A DNA stretch of 64,000 nt. It comes from Bowmanella denitrificans (GTDB taxonomy: Bacteria > Pseudomonadota > Gammaproteobacteria > Enterobacterales > Alteromonadaceae). Below are positions 8,521 through 16,034 of the stretch, piece after piece. The notes below the pieces were generated by a model that had not been told where the DNA came from, made no database searches, and was given only the letters and a program-made list of their open reading frames with translations. Both the position numbers and the translations under genes were made by a program. Positions within the stretch are counted from its first letter, which is position 1. The number at the start of each line of letters is the position of its first letter. The stretch spans positions 124,001-188,000 of the forward strand of contig NZ_PEBU01000003.1 of assembly GCF_002887595.1 (NCBI RefSeq), in the 5' to 3' direction.

Positions 8521-8676
8521 GTCAGTCATTTCCGCGGCGTAATGGAACTGAACCTGATTGCCAAGCAGTTTCCCCTGCTTGGCGGCCAGTCCTACATCTG
8601 CGGTCCTACCGGCTTTATGCGCTATGCCAAACAGCAACTGCTGTCACTGGGCCTGCCCGCACAGGCCCCCATTTAG
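8521..8676 (+). pseudogene. Fragment resembling the C-terminal end of a flavohaemoprotein (Hmp-type) reductase domain
   Basis: Directly after the methyltransferase stop, in the same frame, about 50 codons read through GVMELN, a linker and YICGPTGFMRYAKQQLLSLG to a TAG at 8674. Flavohaemoglobin reductase domains end with the same layout (CGP-x-GFM, then a helix ending LG, then a conserved tail of the IHYE.FGP type). Here that tail is missing and no start or upstream domain exists, so this looks like a decayed remnant. It is too short for certain family assignment. Confidence 0.55.
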
Positions 8677-8683
8677 ATGTCGA

Positions 8684-9277
8684 TCAAACCCCAGGCATAC
8701 CAATAAACCCCGGCAATGCTTTTATACGCGCTATCCAGGCTTGAATATGCTGATAAGGGCTAATATCCACCTCCCCTTCCCAGGCCAGTACCACATAAGG
8801 AAATACCGCACAGTCGGCAATGGTTGGCCTGCTCGCGGCCAGCCATGACTGCTCCGCCAGATGTTTATCCATTAGGCCCAGAATGTATTCGCTGCGCGCC
8901 TGCGCCTGTTGCATATCCAACTGCGCACCGAACTTCTTCACCAGCCGGGCCGCATTAGGGCCATGCTGAATTTCACTGGCGGCCACCGACAACCACTGCA
9001 TCACCTGTCCTTGCAGATGGGCCTCACCCGGCCACCAGGCTTCACCGCCGTAACGTCCGGCCAGGTACACCAGGATGGCTTGGGCATCACGTAACACCAG
9101 ATTATCGTCCTGCAAAATAGGCACCTGGCCCCAGGGATTCAGGCTACAGATGGCCGCGCTTTTATGCTCGTTGCGACTAAAATCCACCGGCACCAGTTGC
9201 AGCTCAATCTGCGCCAGGGCAGCAAATAAACGCACTTTATAGCAATTGCCCGATACCTCTAAATCATACAGTTTCAT
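8684..9277 (-). CDS. Glutathione S-transferase family protein
   Basis: A 197-residue GST. The thioredoxin-like N-terminal domain begins MKLYDLEVSGNCYKVRL, and the glutathione-contacting segment is NPWGQVPILQDDNLVLRDAQAIL. The all-helical C-terminal domain contains SWLAASRPTIADCAVFPYV, the conserved N-capping region. It likely acts in the cytoplasm on electrophiles or peroxides; the specific substrate is unknown. Its start overlaps the end of the VOC gene by 14 bp, so the two form an operon transcribed away from the LysR gene at 9818. Confidence 0.9.
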   Translation of the reverse strand: MKLYDLEVSGNCYKVRLFAALAQIELQLVPVDFSRNEHKSAAICSLNPWGQVPILQDDNLVLRDAQAILVYLAGRYGGEAWWPGEAHLQGQVMQWLSVAASEIQHGPNAARLVKKFGAQLDMQQAQARSEYILGLMDKHLAEQSWLAASRPTIADCAVFPYVVLAWEGEVDISPYQHIQAWIARIKALPGFIGMPGV

Positions 9278-9713
9278 GGTTTTCGCCCTCCGCAGGGATC
9301 AGTTGATTAAACTCCAGTACATTGCCGTCCGGATCACGGATAAACAGGGCCACCCGGCGTGGCCCGATGCGCTTAGGGCCTTCGGTAATCACGATGCCCT
9401 GCTGTGTCAGCCAGTTTTGAAACTGCTGAATATCAGCTACCAAAAAGGCCGGATGTGTCATACCCGGAAGCTTGACAGGCTCATCCAGCAACACATTCTT
9501 TGCGCCAGGGCGTGTGGCACCATTAAAAATCAGGTTAATTCGCACCCCCGCCGGCGTGACCATCTCATTGGCTTCACCACGGGGAATGCGGTAGGTTTCA
9601 CGAAATCCCAGCCCCTGATAAAAGCGCAGGGCCCGTTGTCGGTTGGATACCCGAATGCCCACATGGTCATAGCCAATGGCCGGTTGTGGGCAGTCTGTCA
9701 AAGTGGAATGCAT
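9264..9713 (-). CDS. VOC-family (glyoxalase/bleomycin-resistance fold) protein
   Basis: A 149-residue protein with paired beta-alpha-beta-beta-beta modules of the vicinal oxygen chelate fold. Metal-ligand candidates are the histidine in IGYDHVGIRV, the histidine in MTHPAFLV and the glutamate in GNVLEFNQ. Members include dioxygenases, glyoxalases and antibiotic-binding proteins, so the reaction stays open. It is the first gene of a pair with the glutathione transferase, which hints at a glutathione-related detoxification role. Confidence 0.85.
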   Translation of the reverse strand: MHSTLTDCPQPAIGYDHVGIRVSNRQRALRFYQGLGFRETYRIPRGEANEMVTPAGVRINLIFNGATRPGAKNVLLDEPVKLPGMTHPAFLVADIQQFQNWLTQQGIVITEGPKRIGPRRVALFIRDPDGNVLEFNQLIPAEGENHETV

Positions 9714-9817
9714 GCCGTCAGGCCTCCTGTTTATTGTTCACGAAGCAGTCTGACACCTTTCAAATAACAAGATAATCCGGTAATTTTGAGAAATATATTT
9801 CCGATTTATGGAATAAA

Positions 9818-10723
9818 ATGGATCGTCTTGACGCCATGGCCATGCTGATTAAAGTGACGGATACCGGCAGTTTTTCTGCCGCCAGTAAAGCATTGGGCGT
9901 GCCACTGGCCACCTTAAGCCGCAAAGTGTCTGAGCTGGAAAAGCAACTCGGCACCCGCTTACTTGTGCGTACTACCCGCAAACTCAGTCTGACGGAAGCG
10001 GGCATACACTATGTAGCGGCTTGTAAGCGCATTCTTGAACAGGTTGAAGAAGCCGAGCGTCAGGCCACAGGCGAATATACCCAACCCAAGGGCGAGCTAG
10101 TGATCACCGCTCCGCAAATGTTTGGCCGCTTACATGTGCTGCCGCTCATTAGTGATTTTCTGGCCCTGTATCCCGACATTAAGGTCCGCTTGCTACTGGC
10201 GGATCATAATCTGGATTTGATTGAGGACCATGTGGATATGGCGGTCAGAATTGGCCGCCTGCCCGACAGCACAATGGTGGCGACCCAGGTTGGTCAGGTT
10301 CGCGTGATCGCTTGTGCAAGCCCGGCGCTACTGGCCACAACAGGTGTGCCCAGGTACCCGGATGATCTGTTGCAAATCCCCTGTGTGACTTCAGATACTA
10401 ACCGCGCGGTGGCAACCTGGCGCTTTACCCAGCCAGGCTCATCGACATTGCTGGAACTGGATATTCAGCCAAGACTGTCAGTCACCAATAATGACGCCGC
10501 ATTATGTGCAGCGATACGACAGGTGGGGGTTACCCGGCTGCTGCATTACCAAGCCGCCGATGCTATTAACCAGGGCAAATTGCAGATTATTCTGCCGGAG
10601 TTTGAACCGCCACCACTGCCCATACATCTGTTGCATACCTCCCGTGGCATGATGCCGCTGAAAATGCGCAGCTTTTTAGATTTTGCCGCACCGCGGCTGC
10701 GCCAGCGTATTAGTGCCTTGTAG
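9818..10723 (+). CDS. LysR-family transcriptional regulator
   Basis: A complete 301-residue LysR regulator. The winged HTH is at the N terminus (DAMAMLIKVTDTGSFSAAS through LATLSRKVSELEKQLG), followed by a linker helix and an effector-binding domain starting at GELVITAPQMFGRLHVLP. The sequence style is that of the large CrgA/AaeR-like group. It is divergent from the VOC-GST pair with about 100 bp between, so it probably regulates that pair and itself. The effector is unknown. Confidence 0.92.
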   Translation: MDRLDAMAMLIKVTDTGSFSAASKALGVPLATLSRKVSELEKQLGTRLLVRTTRKLSLTEAGIHYVAACKRILEQVEEAERQATGEYTQPKGELVITAPQMFGRLHVLPLISDFLALYPDIKVRLLLADHNLDLIEDHVDMAVRIGRLPDSTMVATQVGQVRVIACASPALLATTGVPRYPDDLLQIPCVTSDTNRAVATWRFTQPGSSTLLELDIQPRLSVTNNDAALCAAIRQVGVTRLLHYQAADAINQGKLQIILPEFEPPPLPIHLLHTSRGMMPLKMRSFLDFAAPRLRQRISAL

Positions 10724-11014
10724 GGCAATGCGTATTAAGAATGTCGCTAAGCAGCAAGGGTATGTACATCCTGCCACAAGTCGATGCCGAAGCCGCCGCC
10801 CGACTGCTAAATGGTGCTGCCACACTCAATGCCGCCCTTTGGGTCGCGGCCAGCCCAGAGCCTAAAACTGTGCTACCTAAGGCCATTGAGGCATTTCGGG
10901 TATTGGCGGGTGGTTTTTTGGCGAAAGCAGTTTCGGTTCCGCCAGCGCTTTCGGGGTAAAGCATATTTCTATCTAAGCGGTGGATAGGTATGCCCGGCGC
11001 TACTGCTTGGCTTT
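10724..11014. other. No supported gene
   Basis: Short open frames exist on both strands (for example plus 10741-10959), but they have alanine-rich, low-information translations, no ribosome site and no recognisable domain. I see no repeat or clear terminator. It separates conserved chromosome from the accessory region that begins near 11015. Confidence 0.4.
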
Positions 11015-11131
11015 GTATAACTACCTGCGTGCCAGGTTAGCAGGATTGTTACTTATTCGTTTCGCAAGAGATGATGTATTAGCACTGCTCAGTTTGTTGG
11101 TTCTTTAACCACTGTCACTTGTTATACACAC
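11015..11131 (-). other. Possible attC site, long form (weak)
   Basis: On the minus strand GTGTGTATAACAAGTGAC (from 11131) is the exact complement of the GTTATACACAC that opens this cassette at 11551. A matching GTTATAC lies at 11021-11015, giving a site of about 117 bp, within the known attC size range. Inner complementary arms are not clear, so only the left core is well supported. Confidence 0.5.
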
Positions 11132-11529
11132 TCTGCCTCGATATTAGACTTAATAGCCGTGAGGTTTTTACAAGCATTAAACGAGGCGTGATTGATAATG
11201 TCAGACCAGAATTTCTTTGTCTCTGAGCGAGAAGAACACCAGAAATTTCCACTCCCTAATGCTTGTAGCTCCTTATTAGGCTGGAAGTACAAGGTACAAC
11301 TGAGCTGCTCCGTATTAGTATCAGGCGGCCCACTTAATTGTCTAGTTAGATCAATTTCAAAAAATTCCCCTTCGCCCCACTCATAGCAGCCCCACTGGAA
11401 CAGAAGCATGTCTTCGTCAGTCGAAAGAAAACCTTCAAATGTAAAATTCTCGAAAAGCTCTATTTGGCGTCTCAGTATCGCGAAGCCACTATAACTTTCG
11501 AATTTTGTGACAAGGTTCTCTATTACCAT
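11122..11529 (-). CDS. Cassette-borne hypothetical protein
   Basis: A 135-residue soluble protein rich in Phe, Glu and Trp, with no signal peptide or membrane helix and no domain I recognise. It is clearly more AT-rich than the neighbouring chromosome. Its TAA stop lies inside the downstream attC core (GTGTATAAC), and its ATG follows GGAAG shortly after the upstream GTTATACACAC arm, the tight packing typical of integron cassettes. The acidic sequence with WGCYEWGEGEFFEIDL may be structural. Function unknown. Confidence 0.65.
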   Translation of the reverse strand: MVIENLVTKFESYSGFAILRRQIELFENFTFEGFLSTDEDMLLFQWGCYEWGEGEFFEIDLTRQLSGPPDTNTEQLSCTLYFQPNKELQALGSGNFWCSSRSETKKFWSDIINHASFNACKNLTAIKSNIEAECV

Positions 11530-11540
11530 GCAGCTTCCAT

Positions 11541-11551
11541 GTGTGTATAAC
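11541..11551 (-). other. attC right-hand core (cassette boundary)
   Basis: Minus-strand GTTATACACAC, exact complement of the arm at 11121-11131, marks the 5' boundary of the cassette holding the gene at 11122-11529. Immediately upstream on the minus strand a short hairpin, GGCTGT with ACAGCC, is present, but the left half of a normal attC is absent, so this junction looks rearranged. Confidence 0.6.
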
Positions 11552-11819
11552 GGGGCTGTAGAAAAACCACAGCCTCCTTTTCAGATGACGGTCCTACTTA
11601 AAATCCAGGAGAGTTTTTGAGATAGATAACTCCAGATTTTAAAAATAGGCGCTATTTTTAGTTCATTTATTGACCATTTTCGGTTCAGGAAAATCTTCTA
11701 CCCTTTTTCTCCAGCCTCAACGCCCCACTTTGGAGCTTTTGATAGTGGGCTAAAATAACCAACGCTCTGTGGAACGCCAACTGTTAATAGTCCTGCACTG
11801 CAGTGGGTTGCTGAGCTAA
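11552..11819. other. No supported gene; short hairpins
   Basis: Contains a perfect dyad aaaaata-ggcgc-tattttt (11641-11659) that could act as a terminator in either direction, and the hairpin next to the attC half site. No open frame with a domain or ribosome site was found. It may be decayed mobile DNA. Confidence 0.35.
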
Positions 11820-12797
11820 TTACCATTTAAAGGTTACTTTACCTACAATATTACTCTCAGGCACAACCCCCCAATAACGACTGTCTAAGCTATTGTCTCT
11901 ATTATCACCCAATACAAAATAATGATTGTCTGGTATTAACCATTCATCTGGCATAGTCCCAGCTTGATAAAAATAACGACTGGTCAGATCTATATGATTA
12001 CTGTTCAATTTTATCTCATACGACACTCGGCCTAACGATTCTTGATAATACTTGAGTTCAGAACCATCTTCTTTTTGAGTGAATTTATATTTCTTCTCAA
12101 CTTCTTTAAAACTAGGGCAATCGGTCGATTCATCTAAACACAAAGGTTTAATAAAAATACTTTTGTTACGGTAGATCACTTTATCACCTGGCAATCCAAT
12201 AACTCTTTTAACATAATCAATGCTGGGATTGAGTGGATATTGAAAAACTACCACATCTCCCCTTTGCAAAGCTTTGGATGGTTCTGCTTTATATATTTGC
12301 ATTCCCAAGTATTTGTAGTTCCCATACCCTTTTTTACTAACTATTACTTGGTCACCGGGATTTAAGCTGGGGCTCATTGACGATGCAGGAATAGAAAATG
12401 GTTCAAATAAGAATGTTCTACCCAAAAACATTAAAATGAAGACTACTAAAAAACATACTAATGTAGCCCACCAGCTAGCGTACCATTTTCTAACCTGAGA
12501 TTTATCGTAACGTCGAGCTACTAGAAAGGAATGCAAAGGACAAGCTATTAAAATTATCCACGTGAGGTATATGCTTTGATACCAAGCTTCTTTGTTTGGT
12601 ATTGCATGCAATTTTGTATCAATTAATGAAACCAATACTGTCAAAATAAAATAAAACCAAAAAAGTTTGGCTTTATTGACATACAAAAACGTAAATGGCT
12701 GTAATACAAAACCGTATAAAATACTCAGCCAACCTTTAGGCTTCCATGAATTTTCCAATTTACCTCCTACTCGCCAAAAAAATGATATGGACTCCAT
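11820..12797 (-). CDS. Signal peptidase I family protein with extra N-terminal membrane helices
   Basis: An S26 family serine protease that would cleave signal peptides at the outer face of the inner membrane. The catalytic serine is in SIPASSMSPSLNPGD, the catalytic lysine in DYVKRVIGLPGD, and GDNRDNSLDSRYWG near the C terminus is the conserved last box. About 130 residues before the catalytic part contain roughly four hydrophobic helices, more than standard LepB. The frame continues to a TTG at 12833; the ATG at 12797 is preferred, with little ribosome-site support. AT-rich and inside the cassette region, so it is probably an acquired second copy rather than the housekeeping lepB. Confidence 0.85.
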   Translation of the reverse strand: MESISFFWRVGGKLENSWKPKGWLSILYGFVLQPFTFLYVNKAKLFWFYFILTVLVSLIDTKLHAIPNKEAWYQSIYLTWIILIACPLHSFLVARRYDKSQVRKWYASWWATLVCFLVVFILMFLGRTFLFEPFSIPASSMSPSLNPGDQVIVSKKGYGNYKYLGMQIYKAEPSKALQRGDVVVFQYPLNPSIDYVKRVIGLPGDKVIYRNKSIFIKPLCLDESTDCPSFKEVEKKYKFTQKEDGSELKYYQESLGRVSYEIKLNSNHIDLTSRYFYQAGTMPDEWLIPDNHYFVLGDNRDNSLDSRYWGVVPESNIVGKVTFKW

Positions 12798-13366
12798 CTT
12801 TCCAGGAGTTTTGCCAAACTCAAGTGATGCCAACAGTTGAGGAGAACCATCTATATCAGATTTTAACTGTACCTATGGTGTTGCTTTAGCCAAATTGAGT
12901 TTTAGTATCCACGGCGAAGTGCAGCAAGGCAAGGTTTGAATAACATGACCTCCATGTCTTATATGACGCACCGCACCCTCCAGCCCCATTTACAACAAGC
13001 GTCCGGCCTGTTGCCTTGCAGGCCGGCTAAAACTGTTTAATCTGGTTCCATACCAGACTTTTTCCCAAGACTTCCATCACCACGAAGATGTATGGATTCC
13101 CTTCCCCAAGAAGGATACACCTAGTGAGCACGCTAGCTTTTACACTATCAGCAGTCCATACATCTTCGTGGTAGAAAAAGAATGACTTGAGAAAACCGGG
13201 AATGGCTTATGGTATCAGGTACGCAACAATAACTTCTGAATCTCCGAGAAGCCATCCGAGACACGCTTTCCACTCGATTTTCTCCCAGCAAATTGCCGAC
13301 CTTTTGGCAGCGCCTTGAACAGACCGAGAATTTTTAGCGGGGGGCAAAGCGGCTGGGGCCACTTAA
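12798..13366. other. Gene-free stretch with hairpins
   Basis: No protein gene is supported. It contains the hairpin ccggcctg-ttgccttg-caggccgg near 13004-13027, a small hairpin tctgg-ttccata-ccaga followed by ctttttccc near 13051-13070, and the 18-bp inverted repeat listed separately. A minus-strand frame ending near 13215 reads into the IS end and is not convincing. It is probably mosaic mobile DNA. Confidence 0.4.
13079..13172. repeat. Perfect 18-bp inverted repeat around a 58-bp core
   Basis: accacgaagatgtatgga at 13079-13096 is exactly reverse-complemented at 13155-13172. The core between has no open frame. The geometry would suit a miniature element, a structured RNA or a recombination site; none of these is shown. 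Confidence 0.85.
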
Positions 13367-14560
13367 TAGGGCGTGAGCGCACTTTGTTAATTCCATTAAC
13401 CAAAGAGTAATTCTGCTCTGAAATTATCATCGAAGCTGGCCCTGACACATTTGCCTCGGATGGAATCTTTGCTTTTGCTGTGTTGCTTCACCATGTTGCG
13501 CACTACCCGCCTGAACAACGCCATATTCTGCGCACTTATCGGCTCCTGAATCTGGCATTCATCTTCTTTGAACACCACATCCAACACCCAGTGTTGCTGA
13601 TTCTCGGTCAGCCAGTGTTGGCGTATAGCCTTGGCTATGCTGTCTGCATGGTCTAATGATGTCAGGTAATAGTGGGTGCTGTAGCTGGTCTTTTGCCCCT
13701 GGCTACGCTCACGCTCAACCGCCACAATGCGCTTGACGCCCGGCCAGTGTGGCAGGATGTCCTGGGGCAATTGGCTGGCATCGAGAAGAGAAACCTGTCT
13801 GACCTCTTCGCGACCATGCCCTTGGCTGTGCGATGAACAAACCGAGGCACCCGGCTCCCCCGCCTGGCTAAAACACTGATTGATAACGGTGTACAGCTTC
13901 TGCTGATTGCCTTTGACCTGTACCACATAATCCGCCTGACGTTGGGTGAGCCGTTTCAGCGTCTCTTTTTGACAATGCAGGGCATCCAGTGTCACCACCG
14001 TATCGGTAATATCCAATATGTCCAACAACGCCCGGACCGCAGGGATTTCATTGCTTTTCCCGTCGACCTGCTTCTGCAGCAGAGTCAAACCGCTTTCACA
14101 GTCAAATGCTGAGACCAAATGCAGATTTTCCGGCAGATGCTGACTGGTACCACGCAACATCTTGCCATCAAAAGCAATAACAGGCTTCGCACTTTTCTGG
14201 CGATGCTCGTTGACCCAACTGAACAGCGAAAGCACTTGTGAATCGGTGTCTACCACTCTGAAAATCCGGGCAATGCTGTGCCGGGTGGGAATACCCGCAT
14301 TGAATGGCCGAAACTGACGAAGCCAGTTAAGCTTGCTGTGGCCATAGATTTCGATGTCCTTCCAGCCCTCACACCCTGCCGTGACGGCGGAAATGACCAG
14401 GAACAACACGTCCACTAAGTTGTGCTCCTGATTAATAGTTGAGCGGTTTTCTTTGACGAGTTCAAGGTGGCAAAACAGTGACATAGGCTGAGGTTGGTAG
14501 GGGAAACTGCGCGTATTTGATCAGACTTTAAGATGATTTACAAAGTTTGATCCTGCCCTG
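13367..14560 (-). mobile_element. Insertion sequence, ISAs1 family, apparently complete
   Basis: About 1.19 kb with imperfect terminal inverted repeats: tAGGGCGTGAGCGCACTTTG at the left (13367) against cAGGGCAGGATCAAACTTTG read inward from the right (14560), matching at most positions. It is flanked by a direct repeat ggccactta at 13357-13365 and 14561-14569, the 8-10 bp target duplication expected of this family. One intact transposase gene fills it. Insertion is within the cassette cluster, so it is younger than the cassettes around it. Confidence 0.88.
13396..14484 (-). CDS. ISAs1-family transposase
   Basis: A 362-residue DDE transposase that mobilises the surrounding element. Catalytic acid candidates are the aspartate of IAFDGKMLRGT, the aspartate of VTLDALHCQK and a glutamate in VLDVVFKEDE near the C terminus. 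The N-terminal segment with GCEGWKDIEIYGHSKLNWL is typical of the family (DUF4338/H-repeat-associated type). The length is nearly full, with no frameshift or internal stop, so it may be active. The ATG lies about 75 bp inside the right terminal repeat and the stop about 30 bp inside the left one. Confidence 0.93.
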   Translation of the reverse strand: MSLFCHLELVKENRSTINQEHNLVDVLFLVISAVTAGCEGWKDIEIYGHSKLNWLRQFRPFNAGIPTRHSIARIFRVVDTDSQVLSLFSWVNEHRQKSAKPVIAFDGKMLRGTSQHLPENLHLVSAFDCESGLTLLQKQVDGKSNEIPAVRALLDILDITDTVVTLDALHCQKETLKRLTQRQADYVVQVKGNQQKLYTVINQCFSQAGEPGASVCSSHSQGHGREEVRQVSLLDASQLPQDILPHWPGVKRIVAVERERSQGQKTSYSTHYYLTSLDHADSIAKAIRQHWLTENQQHWVLDVVFKEDECQIQEPISAQNMALFRRVVRNMVKQHSKSKDSIRGKCVRASFDDNFRAELLFG

Positions 14561-14635
14561 GGCCACTTAGGGATAAAGCTTTGGCTCGGTTGATCCCTTG
14601 ATCAGCCCCCTTGATCATATTGGCTTGGGGACACA

Positions 14636-14652
14636 GTCACTTGTTAGCTTTC
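14636..14652 (-). other. attC left-hand core, truncated site
   Basis: Minus-strand GAAAGCTAACAAGTGAC is the exact complement of the GTTAGCTTTC that opens this cassette at 15172 and contains the TAA of the cassette gene. The rest of the attC is missing; the ISAs1 target region begins within 70 bp. The AACAAGTGAC string is shared with the cassette end at 11131. Confidence 0.65.
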
Positions 14653-15150
14653 ATTTGGCAAATATATTTTGCCAGTGCTATGAACTATGCCAACGGAGCC
14701 TTCAACCGTTTCTAATTCAACACCATATTCATCAATACGCGTGATGCTGCCCCAGTGATAGTGTGAAACTGTAGGCTCTAGTGAGTCCATTGAGTGAAGA
14801 AGTTGACCTAACTTGTATTCCTTAATTCGTGAGCCACTTTTGTATATCGTAAGCATCACTTCTTCAGAGGTTACATCTTTGCTTACCAAATTTAATCCTG
14901 AATAACCTATGGCTACATACGTCCCTGTTGGGGATATCAATATTGATCGATGCCATCCCGGAATTTGGTATAGTTCAGTAAGAGTAAACTTGTCTTTAAT
15001 TGCATAAACTGTAGTGTTTTTACCTAATTCACTATACGCACAAAAGTTGATGTGAGCATCGCAAGTACGGTAACTTTTAGGCGCTTCTAATGGCTCATCG
15101 GCATGAGCCATACTAAAGAGCACAATTAAAATAAAAGCTACGATTTTCAT
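14644..15150 (-). CDS. Cassette-borne exported hypothetical protein
   Basis: A 168-residue protein with a clear signal peptide (MKIVAFILIVLFSMAHA, then DEP), so probably periplasmic. The mature part has two cysteines close together (CDAHINFC), perhaps a disulphide, and beta-rich composition with no known domain. The ATG at 15150 follows a GAGG site; the TTG just before it is not needed. The stop overlaps the attC core downstream, and the start lies 13 bp after the upstream attC core, as in integron cassettes. Function unknown. Confidence 0.7.
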   Translation of the reverse strand: MKIVAFILIVLFSMAHADEPLEAPKSYRTCDAHINFCAYSELGKNTTVYAIKDKFTLTELYQIPGWHRSILISPTGTYVAIGYSGLNLVSKDVTSEEVMLTIYKSGSRIKEYKLGQLLHSMDSLEPTVSHYHWGSITRIDEYGVELETVEGSVGIVHSTGKIYLPNES

Positions 15151-15162
15151 CAAAACCTCAAA

Positions 15163-15235
15163 GAAAGCTAACGCTTTGAACAGCGGAAAACGCGAGCGTA
15201 GCGAGTGGTTTTCCGATGATTTAACTTGTTAGGTT
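15163..15235 (-). other. attC site
   Basis: Minus strand: AACCTAACAAG at the left, GCGTTAGCTTTC at the right, and between them a strong stem CGGAAAAC/GTTTTCCG. The left core is the complement of the opening arm of the cassette at 15250-15615 and the right core opens the cassette at 14644-15150. Length, the TAACAA and GCGTTAG cores and the hairpin fit classical attC sites well. Confidence 0.88.
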
Positions 15236-15249
15236 CTATGGTCAAAATG

Positions 15250-15615
15250 CTACTTATCACTACCATATCCAGTTGGCCTATATAAGCTCAAATAATCAAG
15301 AGTATCGCCAACGTAAATTTCATCTCTAGCCTGTATGTTCACATACAGGTCTTCAACAACCTCTCCACCAGGGGAAATGAGCTCAATCAGCCATCCGTGC
15401 TCTATTTTCTTATATCGAATGTTGAAGGTGGTTACACCCCGCTCTGGATAGAGAGATAACTCTCTTGTCAGAGTATTTTCATAAAATCCCCAGATAACCG
15501 TGTTTTTACTCCCATAGTTAAACCACTTTGTGTTAACCAGAGGAAATGAATCAGTTTCAAGTGGATAGGAGTACGCTGAGACAATGCTTAATAAGAGTGC
15601 CAGAATAGTTCTCAT
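15250..15615 (-). CDS. Cassette-borne exported hypothetical protein
   Basis: A 121-residue protein with a signal peptide (MRTILALLLSIVSAYSYP) and a beta-rich mature part (TKWFNYGSKNTVIWGFYEN and later LSLYRPTGYG). No family is recognised. The frame extends upstream to 15645, but those codons lie inside the attC site, so the ATG at 15615, six bases after the attC core, is the likely start. AT-rich like its cassette neighbours. Location is expected to be periplasmic; the role is unknown. Confidence 0.7.
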   Translation of the reverse strand: MRTILALLLSIVSAYSYPLETDSFPLVNTKWFNYGSKNTVIWGFYENTLTRELSLYPERGVTTFNIRYKKIEHGWLIELISPGGEVVEDLYVNIQARDEIYVGDTLDYLSLYRPTGYGSDK

Positions 15616-15620
15616 CGGTA

Positions 15621-15710
15621 AACCTAACGCTGTGTTAACCGGCAAGCCGAAGCGAAGCTTTGGATTGTCCGGCAGCTGAAAGCTGCATAGTTTAACACTT
15701 TGTTATGTGG
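15621..15710 (-). other. attC site
   Basis: Minus strand: CCACATAACAAAG at the left, GCGTTAGGTTT at the right, with inner complementary arms GTGTTAA and TTAACAC. The left core is the exact complement of the GTTATGTGG that opens the cassette at 15712-16017; the right core opens the next cassette. About 90 bp long. Core sequences and symmetry fit an attC site. Confidence 0.88.
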
Positions 15711-15711
15711 A

Positions 15712-16017
15712 TTATTGTTCATAAGTTGCATTAATGGACTCCTTGTATAAGACCAAAAAGATAAGCAACACCAGTGACCAAGCCACAGAAAGCACAATGA
15801 TAACAAATGGTACTGACAAAACACCTCCTTCTAGTTCTACTTTTAAAGCAAGTGCAGTTATGATAGATAAAACTATTGAGGAGAAAGTCATGGTTTTTGG
15901 TTTAACACTATATCGGGAAGGAAGTAACTTTGCTGCTATAAGATAAAGAAGCAGGCATGGTAATGATGAAATCAAAATTAAAATTACATAGATTGAAATT
16001 ATTAATACAGTATCCAT
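15712..16017 (-). CDS. Cassette-borne small membrane protein
   Basis: A 101-residue protein with about three hydrophobic helices (around residues 4-28, 43-60 and 68-92) joined by a short basic loop (PSRYSVKPKT). No family is recognised. It lies between the attC core at 15702-15710 and a GTTATGTGG core at 16043, so it forms one cassette on its own. Strongly AT-rich compared with the conserved chromosome. Inner-membrane location is expected; function unknown. Confidence 0.65.
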   Translation of the reverse strand: MDTVLIISIYVILILISSLPCLLLYLIAAKLLPSRYSVKPKTMTFSSIVLSIITALALKVELEGGVLSVPFVIIVLSVAWSLVLLIFLVLYKESINATYEQ

Positions 16018-16034
16018 CTTTGCACTACCTTATT

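Noticed and set aside
10741-10959. 72-residue plus-strand frame
   Set aside because: Alanine-rich, no domain, no ribosome site; the opposite strand is also open, as expected in GC-rich DNA.
11700-11820. A further attC site next to the signal peptidase gene
   Set aside because: Strings such as gcgttggtta are near the core pattern, but no matching left arm or hairpin is found.
13215-13448. 77-residue minus-strand frame next to the IS
   Set aside because: It reads across the transposase end and target duplication; no start signal or recognised domain.
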